Shown here: in pieces, positions 1 to 5,192 of the stretch
How the letters are laid out: each line of letters opens with the position of its first letter
Numbering within the stretch: position 1 is the stretch's first letter
Source: Gammaproteobacteria bacterium
Lineage (GTDB): Bacteria > Pseudomonadota > Gammaproteobacteria > Burkholderiales > Burkholderiaceae_E
Length of the DNA stretch: 5,192 nucleotides
NCBI GenBank assembly: GCA_030425615.1
Contig: JAUIAI010000264.1
Span: 1-5,192, forward strand
Direction of reading: 5' to 3'
Made by a program: the position numbers and the translations under genes
The notes under the pieces: model-generated
The model's input: only the letters and a program-made list of their open reading frames with translations
Database searches by the model: none
Told to the model about the DNA's origin: nothing

Positions 1-289
1 CGTGGGTGGTGCGGCCCTGCGCATCATGCCCACCTACCTGGAGTACATGGCCGTCCAGTCCGCCGTGGATGCCGCTGCGCAGGAGGGCGGGGACGACCGC
101 AACCTTCGCAAGGTGTTCAACCGGGCCGCCACGATCGAGAACATCACCTCCATCACCGGTGACGATCTGATCATCGAGCCGGTCGGGGAGGGCAAGCGTG
201 TCAGCTTCGAGTACGAGCGGCGCATTCCGCTCGCGGGGCCCGTGAACATTCTCATGGATTATCGCGGGAGCGCGGTCACTTCGAAATGA
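1..289 (+). CDS. DUF4845 family protein, C-terminal part (partial at 5' end)
   Basis: The reading frame is open from the first bases to a TGA at 287-289, giving about 95 residues of the end of a small protein. The visible start (VGGAALRIMPTYLEYMAVQ) matches the junction between the N-terminal transmembrane helix and the periplasmic part of DUF4845 proteins, which are usually about 110-130 residues and sit between lepB (signal peptidase I) and rnc in Beta- and Gammaproteobacteria. The remainder contains the family-like stretch ending in YERRIPLAGPVNILMDYRG. The GTG at position 2 is very probably an internal valine and not the start, because the hydrophobic anchor should lie upstream of the window. 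The function of the family is not known to me; location beside lepB and rnc is its best descriptor. Assignment rests on recognised sequence pattern plus position directly before rnc. Confidence 0.85.
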   Translation, partial: VGGAALRIMPTYLEYMAVQSAVDAAAQEGGDDRNLRKVFNRAATIENITSITGDDLIIEPVGEGKRVSFEYERRIPLAGPVNILMDYRGSAVTSK

Positions 290-299
290 GCCGTCGCTG

Positions 300-1040
300 A
301 TGGACACTGGCGCACTACAGGAGCGGATCGGCCACAGTTTCCGTGAACCCGCTCTGCTGGTGCGTGCGCTCACCCATCGCAGTTTCGGCCAGCCGAACAA
401 CGAGCGCCTCGAGTTCCTGGGCGACGGCATCCTGAACTGTGTGATGGCCATGGCGTTGTTCGAGCGCTTTCCCGACGACGCAGAGGGCGACCTCTCGCGG
501 TTACGGGCTCATCTGGTCAAGCAGCAAGGCCTGTACCGGGTCGCGCAACGGCTCGAACTCGGACGGGTCATCCGCATGGGAGAGGGCGAGACCCGAAGCG
601 GGGGAGCCCGCCGCCCTTCGATCCTGGCCGATTCGCTCGAGGCGCTGTTCGGCGCCGTTTATCTGGATGCGGGCTTCGATGCGGTGCGCCAGGTCATCGA
701 GCACGTCTACGACGTCGAACTGCGGGCGGCCGATCCGCGTACGATGGGCAAGGATCCCAAGACCCGGCTGCAGGAGGAACTGCAGCGGCGCAAGGTGCCG
801 CTTCCCGTCTACGAGGTGGTGGCCACCCATGGTGCCGCCCATCGTCAGGTCTTCGACGTCGAGTGTGTGATCGGCCGGCTGGAGATCCGTTGCATGGGAT
901 CCGGTGGCAGCCGCCGTGAGGCCGAGCAGGCGGCAGCCGATGCCGCGCTCGCCGCGCTGCCAGGGGTGTCGGCCGCCGTTTCCCGGCCAGCCGGTGCACG
1001 GGTCCGGTCCCGACGAGGAGTCGGATCCCGGGATGACTGA
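300..1040 (+). CDS. rnc: Ribonuclease III
   Basis: This encodes a 246-residue double-strand-specific endoribonuclease, which processes rRNA precursors and structured mRNAs in the cytoplasm as a Mg-dependent homodimer. The N-terminal RNase III domain (about residues 5-135) carries the signature ERLEFLGDG at 35-43. Metal-binding residues expected from E. coli are present: E35, E38, D42, D111 and E114. A double-stranded RNA-binding domain follows (about 152-222), starting at KDPKTRLQEEL and ending in SRREAEQAAADAAL. The last 24 residues form an Arg/Ala/Gly-rich tail; E. coli RNase III (226 residues) stops near the end of the RNA-binding domain. The ATG at 300 gives the usual family N-terminus; it lies 10 bases after the DUF4845 stop with only a weak Shine-Dalgarno, so translation is probably coupled. 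The 3' end overlaps era by 8 bases. In E. coli this enzyme autoregulates through its mRNA leader; the corresponding leader would lie upstream of this window. Confidence 0.98.
   Translation: MDTGALQERIGHSFREPALLVRALTHRSFGQPNNERLEFLGDGILNCVMAMALFERFPDDAEGDLSRLRAHLVKQQGLYRVAQRLELGRVIRMGEGETRSGGARRPSILADSLEALFGAVYLDAGFDAVRQVIEHVYDVELRAADPRTMGKDPKTRLQEELQRRKVPLPVYEVVATHGAAHRQVFDVECVIGRLEIRCMGSGGSRREAEQAAADAALAALPGVSAAVSRPAGARVRSRRGVGSRDD
1015..1020 (+). promoter_or_regulatory. Probable era ribosome binding site inside rnc
   Basis: GAGGAG lies inside the end of rnc, 12 bases before the era ATG at 1033. The spacing is longer than ideal, so initiation may rely partly on ribosomes finishing rnc at 1040. 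It supports choosing ATG 1033 over in-frame upstream starts. Confidence 0.5.
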
Positions 1041-1956
1041 AGAGCGCGCAGCCGGTGAGTCGCAGGATGCTCCGAAGTTCCGTTGTGGAACCGTGGCGGT
1101 CGTCGGTCGACCGAACGTGGGCAAGTCCACCCTGCTGAACCGGTTGGTGGGCCAGAAGCTCGCGATCACCTCGGAGAAGGCCCAGACCACGCGCCACCGC
1201 CTGACCGGGATCGTGACGCTTGCGCATGCTCAATTGCTGGTTCTCGATTCACCGGGCGTCCAGACACGCGAACGAAATGCCCTGAACCGCGTCCTGAACC
1301 GGACCGCCCGCCAGGTGGCCGACGATGCAGACGTGGTGGTATTCGTCGCAGAAGCGCGCGGCTGGCGGGACGCCGACGAGCGTCTTGCTGCGGCGTTACG
1401 CCCGCGGGGAAGGCCGTGGCTGCTGGCGATCAACAAGCTCGATGCCATCAAACGGCGCGAAGCGCTCTACGAGTGGGTGCCGCGCGTGCAGGCCGCGCAC
1501 GGCTTCGATGAGGTGGTTCCGATCAGCGCGCAGACCGGCTTCCAGGTGGACGTGCTCGCCGAGGTCTGCGCGAGGTGGCTTCCGGAGGCGCCTCCGGCCT
1601 ACGCGGCGGATGAACTCACGGATCGCAGCGAACGCTTCCTTGCCGGCGAGATCGTGCGCGAGAAGCTGTTTCGTCTGCTTGGGGACGAGCTTCCCTACGA
1701 AAGCACGGTGGTGATCGAATCTTTCGAGCACGACCGGGGGCTTCGCCGCATTCATGCCTCCGTCCTAGTCGCCCGCGACAGTCAGAAGGGCATCGTGCTG
1801 GGCCGCGGGGGAGAGCGTATAAAGCGAATCTCCATGGAAGCACGCGCGGATCTGGAAAGCCTGTTCGACTCGCGCGTGTACCTCGAGCTTTTCGTCAAGG
1901 TGCGTTCCGGGTGGGCCGATAACGAGCAGAGCCTGCGCGCGTATGGATACGAATGA
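1033..1956 (+). CDS. era: GTPase Era, 16S rRNA-binding ribosome assembly factor
   Basis: Era is an essential GTPase that binds near the 3' end of 16S rRNA and assists 30S subunit maturation; it associates with the inner face of the membrane. The 307-residue product (E. coli Era is 301) has all G motifs: G1 GRPNVGKST at 25-33, G2 TTRHR at 52-56, G3 DSPG at 72-75 (usually DTPG), G4 NKLD at 134-137 and G5 SAQ at 165-167. The C-terminal KH domain follows (about 205-300), with its RNA-binding GxxG loop as GRGG at 257-260 and the conserved ending SGWADNEQSLRAYGYE. The frame is open upstream to 904, but that extension lies wholly over the rnc RNA-binding domain and has no Era-like residues, so ATG 1033 is chosen; it gives the expected length and has GAGGAG upstream. 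It overlaps rnc by 8 bases and recO by 4. Co-expression with RNase III fits a shared role in rRNA maturation. Confidence 0.98.
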   Translation: MTEERAAGESQDAPKFRCGTVAVVGRPNVGKSTLLNRLVGQKLAITSEKAQTTRHRLTGIVTLAHAQLLVLDSPGVQTRERNALNRVLNRTARQVADDADVVVFVAEARGWRDADERLAAALRPRGRPWLLAINKLDAIKRREALYEWVPRVQAAHGFDEVVPISAQTGFQVDVLAEVCARWLPEAPPAYAADELTDRSERFLAGEIVREKLFRLLGDELPYESTVVIESFEHDRGLRRIHASVLVARDSQKGIVLGRGGERIKRISMEARADLESLFDSRVYLELFVKVRSGWADNEQSLRAYGYE

Positions 1957-2663
1957 AGCACGAGCGGGTTCACGACCAGCCGGCCTACCTGCTGCACGCG
2001 GTGCCCTACGGTGAGACCAGCCTGGTGCTGGAGTTGCTCACACGTGAACATGGCCGGGTCGCGGCGCTGGCCAAGGGTGCCAAGCGGCCGCGCTCGGCCT
2101 TGCGGGCCGTGCTGCTGCAGTTTCAGCCGCTCCGAGTAGGCTGGTCGGGACGGTCCGAGCTCAGGACCCTGACGGCGGCGGAGTGGACCGGAGGCCTGGC
2201 GCCGCCGCGTGGCGACGCGCTGCTCTGCGCGTTCTATCTGAACGAACTCTGTCTGAAGCTCCTGGCACGCGAGGATGCGCATCCCGGTCTTTTCGACGCC
2301 TACGTCGAGGCGCTGGAGTCGCTCTCGGAAGAGACGTGTGTGCTGGACGACACGCTGCGACGCTTCGAATGGCGACTGCTTCGCGAGAGCGGGTATGCGC
2401 CGGATCTCGAGCGGGATGCGCAGCATCGCCCGGTGCGGGCCGAGGAACATTACGCCTGGCGTCCGTCGGACGGTTTCGTGGCTTGCGAGCCCGGAGAGGA
2501 GGGCGTACCGGGGACGCTGTTGCATGAGATTGCGTCCCATGACTATCTGTCCGAAAATTCCCGACAGCTGGCCAAGGCGCTCACGCGCCGCATTCTCAAT
2601 CACCATCTGGGTGGCCAGGCCTTGAACACCCGTCGGATCCTGCGGGATCTGCAACGGCGCTGA
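1953..2663 (+). CDS. recO: DNA repair protein RecO
   Basis: RecO is the recombination mediator that, with RecR, loads RecA onto SSB-coated single-stranded DNA in the RecF pathway of gap repair; it also anneals complementary strands. The 236-residue product (E. coli 242) shows the N-terminal OB-fold (about residues 1-80) with the family pattern PAYLLHAVPYGETSLVLELL at 10-29, then HGRVAALAKGAKRPRS and RAVLLQFQPL. A helical C-terminal domain follows (about 85-230), including FEWRLLRESGYAPDLERDA. Its four cysteines are scattered and do not form the CxxC pairs of the zinc-binding RecO proteins, as is usual in Proteobacteria. The ATG at 1953 overlaps the era stop as ATGA, and the upstream sequence has no strong Shine-Dalgarno, so translation is most likely coupled to era. 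No truncation or frameshift is seen. Confidence 0.96.
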   Translation: MKHERVHDQPAYLLHAVPYGETSLVLELLTREHGRVAALAKGAKRPRSALRAVLLQFQPLRVGWSGRSELRTLTAAEWTGGLAPPRGDALLCAFYLNELCLKLLAREDAHPGLFDAYVEALESLSEETCVLDDTLRRFEWRLLRESGYAPDLERDAQHRPVRAEEHYAWRPSDGFVACEPGEEGVPGTLLHEIASHDYLSENSRQLAKALTRRILNHHLGGQALNTRRILRDLQRR

Positions 2664-2692
2664 CCCCGCAACCGGCCCCACCGGGCTTCGCA

Positions 2693-2721
2693 ATCCGGAA
2701 CCCGCGGCGCGGGTACCGGGT
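2693..2721 (+). repeat. GC-rich inverted repeat / RNA hairpin
   Basis: CCGGAACCCGC (2695-2705) and GCGGGTACCGG (2709-2719) form arms that pair with one A·A mismatch around a GGC loop. The outer bases 2694/2720 (U·G) and 2693/2721 (A-U) extend the stem to 13 positions, 12 of them paired. There is no U-tract after it, so a standard intrinsic terminator is unlikely. TGACCC at the recO stop (2661-2666) can alternatively pair with GGGTCA (2718-2723), which would compete with the stem base. The inverted repeat is directly visible; any function is inference. Confidence 0.6.
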
Positions 2722-2774
2722 CAGCTGCGCTCACCGGGTGGAGGCCGCCGCCGCAGGTCCGCCGTCCCCGATAC

Positions 2775-2778
2775 GGAG
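2775..2778 (+). promoter_or_regulatory. pdxJ ribosome binding site
   Basis: GGAG lies 6 bases before the TTG at 2785. It is the best-placed Shine-Dalgarno in the window and decides the start of pdxJ, since the reading frame has no ATG or GTG at the expected family N-terminus. Confidence 0.75.
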
Positions 2779-2784
2779 CTTGCC

Positions 2785-3537
2785 TTGATCGAACTTGGCG
2801 TGAACATCGACCACGTCGCCACGCTGCGGCAGGCGAGGCGCACTTACGAACCCGATCCGCTCTGGGCGGCGGCCGAGGCCCATCTCGGGGGGGCCGACGG
2901 CATCACCGTGCACCTGCGCGAGGACCGTCGTCATATCCAGGACGACGATGTCCGCCGGTTGCGCGATCAGACCCAGATCAAACTCAACCTGGAGATGGCG
3001 GCCACCGACGAAATGGTGTCGATCGCCGAGACCCTTCGTCCGGAGATGGCGATGCTGGTGCCGGAGGGGCGGCACGAGGTCACGACGGAGGGGGGGCTCG
3101 ACGTGGCCGGCCAGCGGGCGAGGCTCAGGGAAATCATCGCCCGTCTCGAGGCGGCGGGCATCGTCACGAGCGTGTTCATCGATGCGGAGATCCGCCAGGT
3201 CGAGGCGGCGGCAGAGGCCGGTGCGCGGGTCTGTGAGATCCACACCGGGCCCTATGCACACGCGTTCCACGATCGCGGTCGGGACCCCGAGAGTCCGGCA
3301 GTGCAGGCGGAGATCGCGAAGATCCGCGCGGCCGGGCAGACTGTCCTGGCTGCAGGCATGCGGTTCAATGCCGGGCACGCCCTCAACTACTTCAACGTCC
3401 AGCACGTTGCGGCGATTCCCGGAGTGCGGGAGCTGCACATCGGTCACGCCATCGTTTCCCGGGCGGTCTTCGTGGGTCTGCGCGAGGCCGTTCGAGAAAT
3501 GAAGCGCCTGATTCGTGAAGGCGCTGCGCAGCGATGA
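2785..3537 (+). CDS. pdxJ: Pyridoxine 5'-phosphate synthase
   Basis: PdxJ condenses 1-deoxy-D-xylulose 5-phosphate with 3-amino-2-oxopropyl phosphate to make pyridoxine 5'-phosphate, the ring-closing step of the DXP-dependent vitamin B6 pathway. It is a cytoplasmic TIM-barrel enzyme, usually an octamer. The 250-residue product begins with the family N-terminus (IELGVNIDHVATLRQAR) and contains VHLREDRRHI at 42-51, NLEMA at 68-72, VPEGRHEVTTEGGLDV at 92-107 and NAGHALNYFNV at 195-205. Residues matching the E. coli catalytic set H45, E72 and H193 are H43, E70 and H198. The start codon is TTG at 2785, supported by the GGAG 6 bases upstream and by alignment to the family start. Its 3' end overlaps acpS by ATGA, a pairing common in Beta- and Gammaproteobacteria. 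No missing key residues were seen. Confidence 0.97.
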   Translation: MIELGVNIDHVATLRQARRTYEPDPLWAAAEAHLGGADGITVHLREDRRHIQDDDVRRLRDQTQIKLNLEMAATDEMVSIAETLRPEMAMLVPEGRHEVTTEGGLDVAGQRARLREIIARLEAAGIVTSVFIDAEIRQVEAAAEAGARVCEIHTGPYAHAFHDRGRDPESPAVQAEIAKIRAAGQTVLAAGMRFNAGHALNYFNVQHVAAIPGVRELHIGHAIVSRAVFVGLREAVREMKRLIREGAAQR

Positions 3538-3950
3538 TCTACGGAATCGGGACCGACATCGTTCTCGTGGACAGGATCGAGAAGCTGATCGCGAAATGGG
3601 GGGACCGTTTCCCCAGACGGGTGCTAGGTCCGGACGAGCTGCGTGAGTACGAACGAAGACGTGCGCGCGGGCGGCATGGCGACGGCTATTCCGCGCGCTA
3701 TCTCGCCAAACGCTTCGCCGCCAAGGAGGCCTTCTCGAAGGCCATCGGTCTCGGACTTCGGGGACCCATGACGTTGCTGTCCCTGCAGGTTCTGAACCGA
3801 CGCGGCGGGCAGCCGATGCTCGTACCACGCGGTGCGCTCGCCGAGTGGGTAGCCGAGCGGCGGCTTCGCGGGCATGTCTCGCTCTCCGACGAAGTCGACA
3901 GTGCGGTTGCCTTCGTGATCGTAGAGCAGGATCCGCCCGGCGCAGGCTGA
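3534..3950 (+). CDS. acpS: Holo-[acyl-carrier-protein] synthase
   Basis: AcpS transfers 4'-phosphopantetheine from coenzyme A to the serine of apo-ACP, activating it for fatty acid synthesis; family members are cytoplasmic trimers. The 138-residue product has the N-terminal GIGTDIV motif (4-10) with metal ligand D8 and the second motif RFAAKEAFSKAIG (60-72) with E65 and K69. It ends with the typical HVSLSDEVDSAVAFVIVE strand region. It is about 12 residues longer than E. coli AcpS (126); about eight of these fall between D8 and E65, in an Arg/Gly-rich loop at 41-53. The ATG at 3534 overlaps the pdxJ stop by four bases; a GAAGG at 3517-3521 is the only Shine-Dalgarno-like word and sits 12 bases away, so coupling to pdxJ is likely. 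The short AcpS type, not the Sfp type, is clear from length and motifs. Confidence 0.97.
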   Translation: MIYGIGTDIVLVDRIEKLIAKWGDRFPRRVLGPDELREYERRRARGRHGDGYSARYLAKRFAAKEAFSKAIGLGLRGPMTLLSLQVLNRRGGQPMLVPRGALAEWVAERRLRGHVSLSDEVDSAVAFVIVEQDPPGAG

Positions 3951-5192
3951 TGCTCGAGCCCGACCGCATTCGCAGGATCCTGGCCGAACTTCCTGCTCGG
4001 CCAGGTGTGTATCGAATGATCGCGGCAGACGGGGCTCTGCTTTACGTGGGCAAGGCTCGCGATCTGCGCAAGCGCGTGAGTTCGTACTTCCAGAAGCACG
4101 ATCACGGGCCGCGGATCCGCATGATGATCGAGCGCATCGCGGACGTTCAGGTGACCGTCACGGGCTCCGAGGCCGAGGCACTCGTGCTCGAGAACAACCT
4201 GATCAAGACGGCCGGACCGCGCTACAACATTCTTTTTCGCGACGACAAGTCCTACCCGCTGCTGAAGCTCTCCGGGCACGCGTTCCCGCGAATCTCCTAT
4301 TACAGGGGTGCCTCGGACCGACGCAATACCTTTTTCGGTCCCTTCCCGAGCGCGTGGGCTGTCAAGCAGACGATCCGTACCTTGCAGAAGGTGTTCCAGC
4401 TGCGCACCTGCGAGGACTCCGTGTTCACGAACCGCTCGCGGCCGTGCCTGCTGCATCAGATCGGACGCTGCAGCGGTCCATGCGTCGGACTGATCGAAGG
4501 GGTGGACTACGCGCGCGATGTCGAAGCGGCCACACGGTTCCTCAACGGTGACCACCAGCGCGTGCTGGGCGAGATCGAAGGCGAGATGATGGATGCGGCC
4601 AGTCGCCTGGAATTCGAGAAAGCGGCGGTCTATCGGAACAAGATGAGCGCGCTGTCGGAGGTCCTGCACCAGCAAAGCCTCGAAACGGACGAAGACGTGC
4701 AGGCCGATATCATCGTCGCGGTCGCGGCCGGGGGCCGTGTCTGCGTGAATCTCGCGATGGTGCGTGGCGGTCGTCATCTCGGGGACCGTCCGTTCTTCCC
4801 GGCTCAGGCCGCGTTCGACGACGCGGGTGACGATCCCCGCGCGGTGTGCGCCGAAGCGCTCCGCGCGTTCGTCCTGCAGCACTATGAAGACCGTGAGGTG
4901 CCGCCCGTCATCGTGGCCAACGCCGCGCTGGACGACGAAGCGTTGCTGGTCTGGTTGCGCGAGCGGGCCGGGCGCTCCGTGCAATGGGTCAGGCAGCCTC
5001 AACGGCACCGTCGCCGATGGCTGGACATGGCACTGGACAATGCTCGGCTGGCGCTGACACGACATCTCGAGCAATCGCGCTCACAGGCCGCCCGCACGCA
5101 GGCCCTGATCAAGGTACTCGGTCTGGAATCCGTCGCGAGCCCCGAGACGCTGCACATAGAATGCTTCGACGTCAGCCATACGATGGGCGAGG
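3950..5192 (+). CDS. uvrC: Excinuclease ABC subunit C (partial, runs off 3' end)
   Basis: UvrC makes both incisions flanking a lesion in nucleotide excision repair after UvrA/UvrB hand-over. The first 414 codons are open to the window end; the full protein is usually about 600 residues. The GIY-YIG nuclease that makes the 3' cut is at about 16-95: GVY at 19-21, YVG at 32-34, and R42, E81 and N93 at the family catalytic positions. Four cysteines, C154, C166, C174 and C178 (C-X11-C-X7-C-X3-C), match those reported to hold a 4Fe-4S cluster in E. coli UvrC. The UvrB-binding UVR motif is near 202-237 (LEFEKAAVYRNKM at 220-232). The RNase H-like nuclease for the 5' cut has just begun at IECFDVSHTMGE, with D407 as its first catalytic aspartate; the rest and the helix-hairpin-helix domains lie beyond. 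ATG 3950 forms TGATG with the acpS stop and gives the normal N-terminus. Only a weak AGG (3944-3946) precedes it, suggesting coupling to acpS. Confidence 0.97.
   Translation, partial: MLEPDRIRRILAELPARPGVYRMIAADGALLYVGKARDLRKRVSSYFQKHDHGPRIRMMIERIADVQVTVTGSEAEALVLENNLIKTAGPRYNILFRDDKSYPLLKLSGHAFPRISYYRGASDRRNTFFGPFPSAWAVKQTIRTLQKVFQLRTCEDSVFTNRSRPCLLHQIGRCSGPCVGLIEGVDYARDVEAATRFLNGDHQRVLGEIEGEMMDAASRLEFEKAAVYRNKMSALSEVLHQQSLETDEDVQADIIVAVAAGGRVCVNLAMVRGGRHLGDRPFFPAQAAFDDAGDDPRAVCAEALRAFVLQHYEDREVPPVIVANAALDDEALLVWLRERAGRSVQWVRQPQRHRRRWLDMALDNARLALTRHLEQSRSQAARTQALIKVLGLESVASPETLHIECFDVSHTMGE

Larger units (their letters stand above)
2664..2784 (+). other. recO-pdxJ intergenic region
   Basis: This 121-base stretch is the only sizeable non-coding gap in the window. 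It contains a GC-rich hairpin (2693-2721), ACCGGG-type words at 2680, 2715 and 2733, and the pdxJ ribosome binding site at 2775-2778. I see no convincing -35/-10 pair, no T-run for an intrinsic terminator and no small gene. Transcription may read through from recO, or pdxJ may have a promoter I cannot recognise in this GC-rich sequence. Confidence 0.7.

Noticed and set aside
2..4. GTG as the true start of the first gene
   Set aside because: It falls at the end of where the transmembrane helix of DUF4845 proteins should be, so the true start must be upstream of the window.
904..1032. N-terminal extension of era by 43 residues
   Set aside because: The frame is open but lies over the rnc RNA-binding domain, is low-complexity and does not match Era N-termini. 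ATG 1033 has a Shine-Dalgarno and gives the normal length.
1103..1114. 12-base palindrome TCGGTCGACCGA in era
   Set aside because: It encodes the strongly conserved G1 region and a 12-base palindrome is readily expected by chance in GC-rich coding DNA.
501..1190. Minus-strand open frame across rnc and the start of era
   Set aside because: Shadow of two well-supported genes; no family resemblance.
1782..2693. Open minus-strand frame of 303 codons opposite recO
   Set aside because: Antisense to recO and the end of era, with no recognisable motif or own ribosome site.
2693..2721. Intrinsic terminator after recO
   Set aside because: The hairpin is strong but is followed by mixed sequence and not by a run of T, so it is reported only as an inverted repeat.
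2731..3969. Open minus-strand frame of 412 codons opposite pdxJ and acpS
   Set aside because: Antisense to two conserved genes, with low-complexity Arg-rich stretches and no recognisable domain.
3698..5074. Open minus-strand frame of 458 codons opposite acpS and uvrC
   Set aside because: It lies wholly antisense to two clearly recognised genes, shows no family motif, and is rich in residues typical of antisense translation of GC-rich genes. Its length follows from the low stop-codon frequency in GC-rich DNA.

Overview
The window is a compact, fully plus-strand block of conserved housekeeping genes from a GC-rich (by eye about 65%) proteobacterium. The order DUF4845 protein–rnc–era–recO–pdxJ–acpS is the familiar lepB-downstream arrangement of Beta- and Gammaproteobacteria, and the proteins fit those classes: a RecO without a four-cysteine zinc finger, a PdxJ/AcpS pair, and a UvrC whose cysteine spacing is the same as in E. 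coli. I cannot separate Beta- from Gammaproteobacteria with confidence; uvrC directly after acpS is the least standard part of the order.

Layout: 1-289 is the C-terminal part of a small DUF4845 membrane-anchored protein, cut by the window start. 300-1040 is rnc (RNase III), 1033-1956 era (ribosome-assembly GTPase), 1953-2663 recO (recombination mediator). A 121-base gap follows, containing a GC-rich hairpin and a clear Shine-Dalgarno. 2785-3537 is pdxJ (pyridoxine 5'-phosphate synthase, TTG start), 3534-3950 acpS (holo-ACP synthase), and 3950 to the window end is uvrC (excision nuclease subunit C), whose C-terminal third lies beyond the window.

The genes look like one transcription unit, or two tightly linked ones (DUF4845–rnc–era–recO and pdxJ–acpS–uvrC). 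Neighbours overlap by 8, 4, 4 and 1 bases at rnc/era, era/recO, pdxJ/acpS and acpS/uvrC, and rnc starts 10 bases after the DUF4845 stop. This points to translational coupling. The only break is recO–pdxJ. Functions cover RNA processing and ribosome maturation (RNase III, Era), DNA repair (RecO, UvrC) and cofactor/lipid metabolism (PdxJ, AcpS).

I found no mobile elements, CRISPR arrays, tRNA or rRNA genes, broken genes or signs of horizontal transfer, and no evidence of an undescribed system. Points worth a second look are small: the recO–pdxJ hairpin, the acpS–uvrC junction, the probable iron-sulfur cysteines of UvrC, and the extra tails or loops of RNase III and AcpS.
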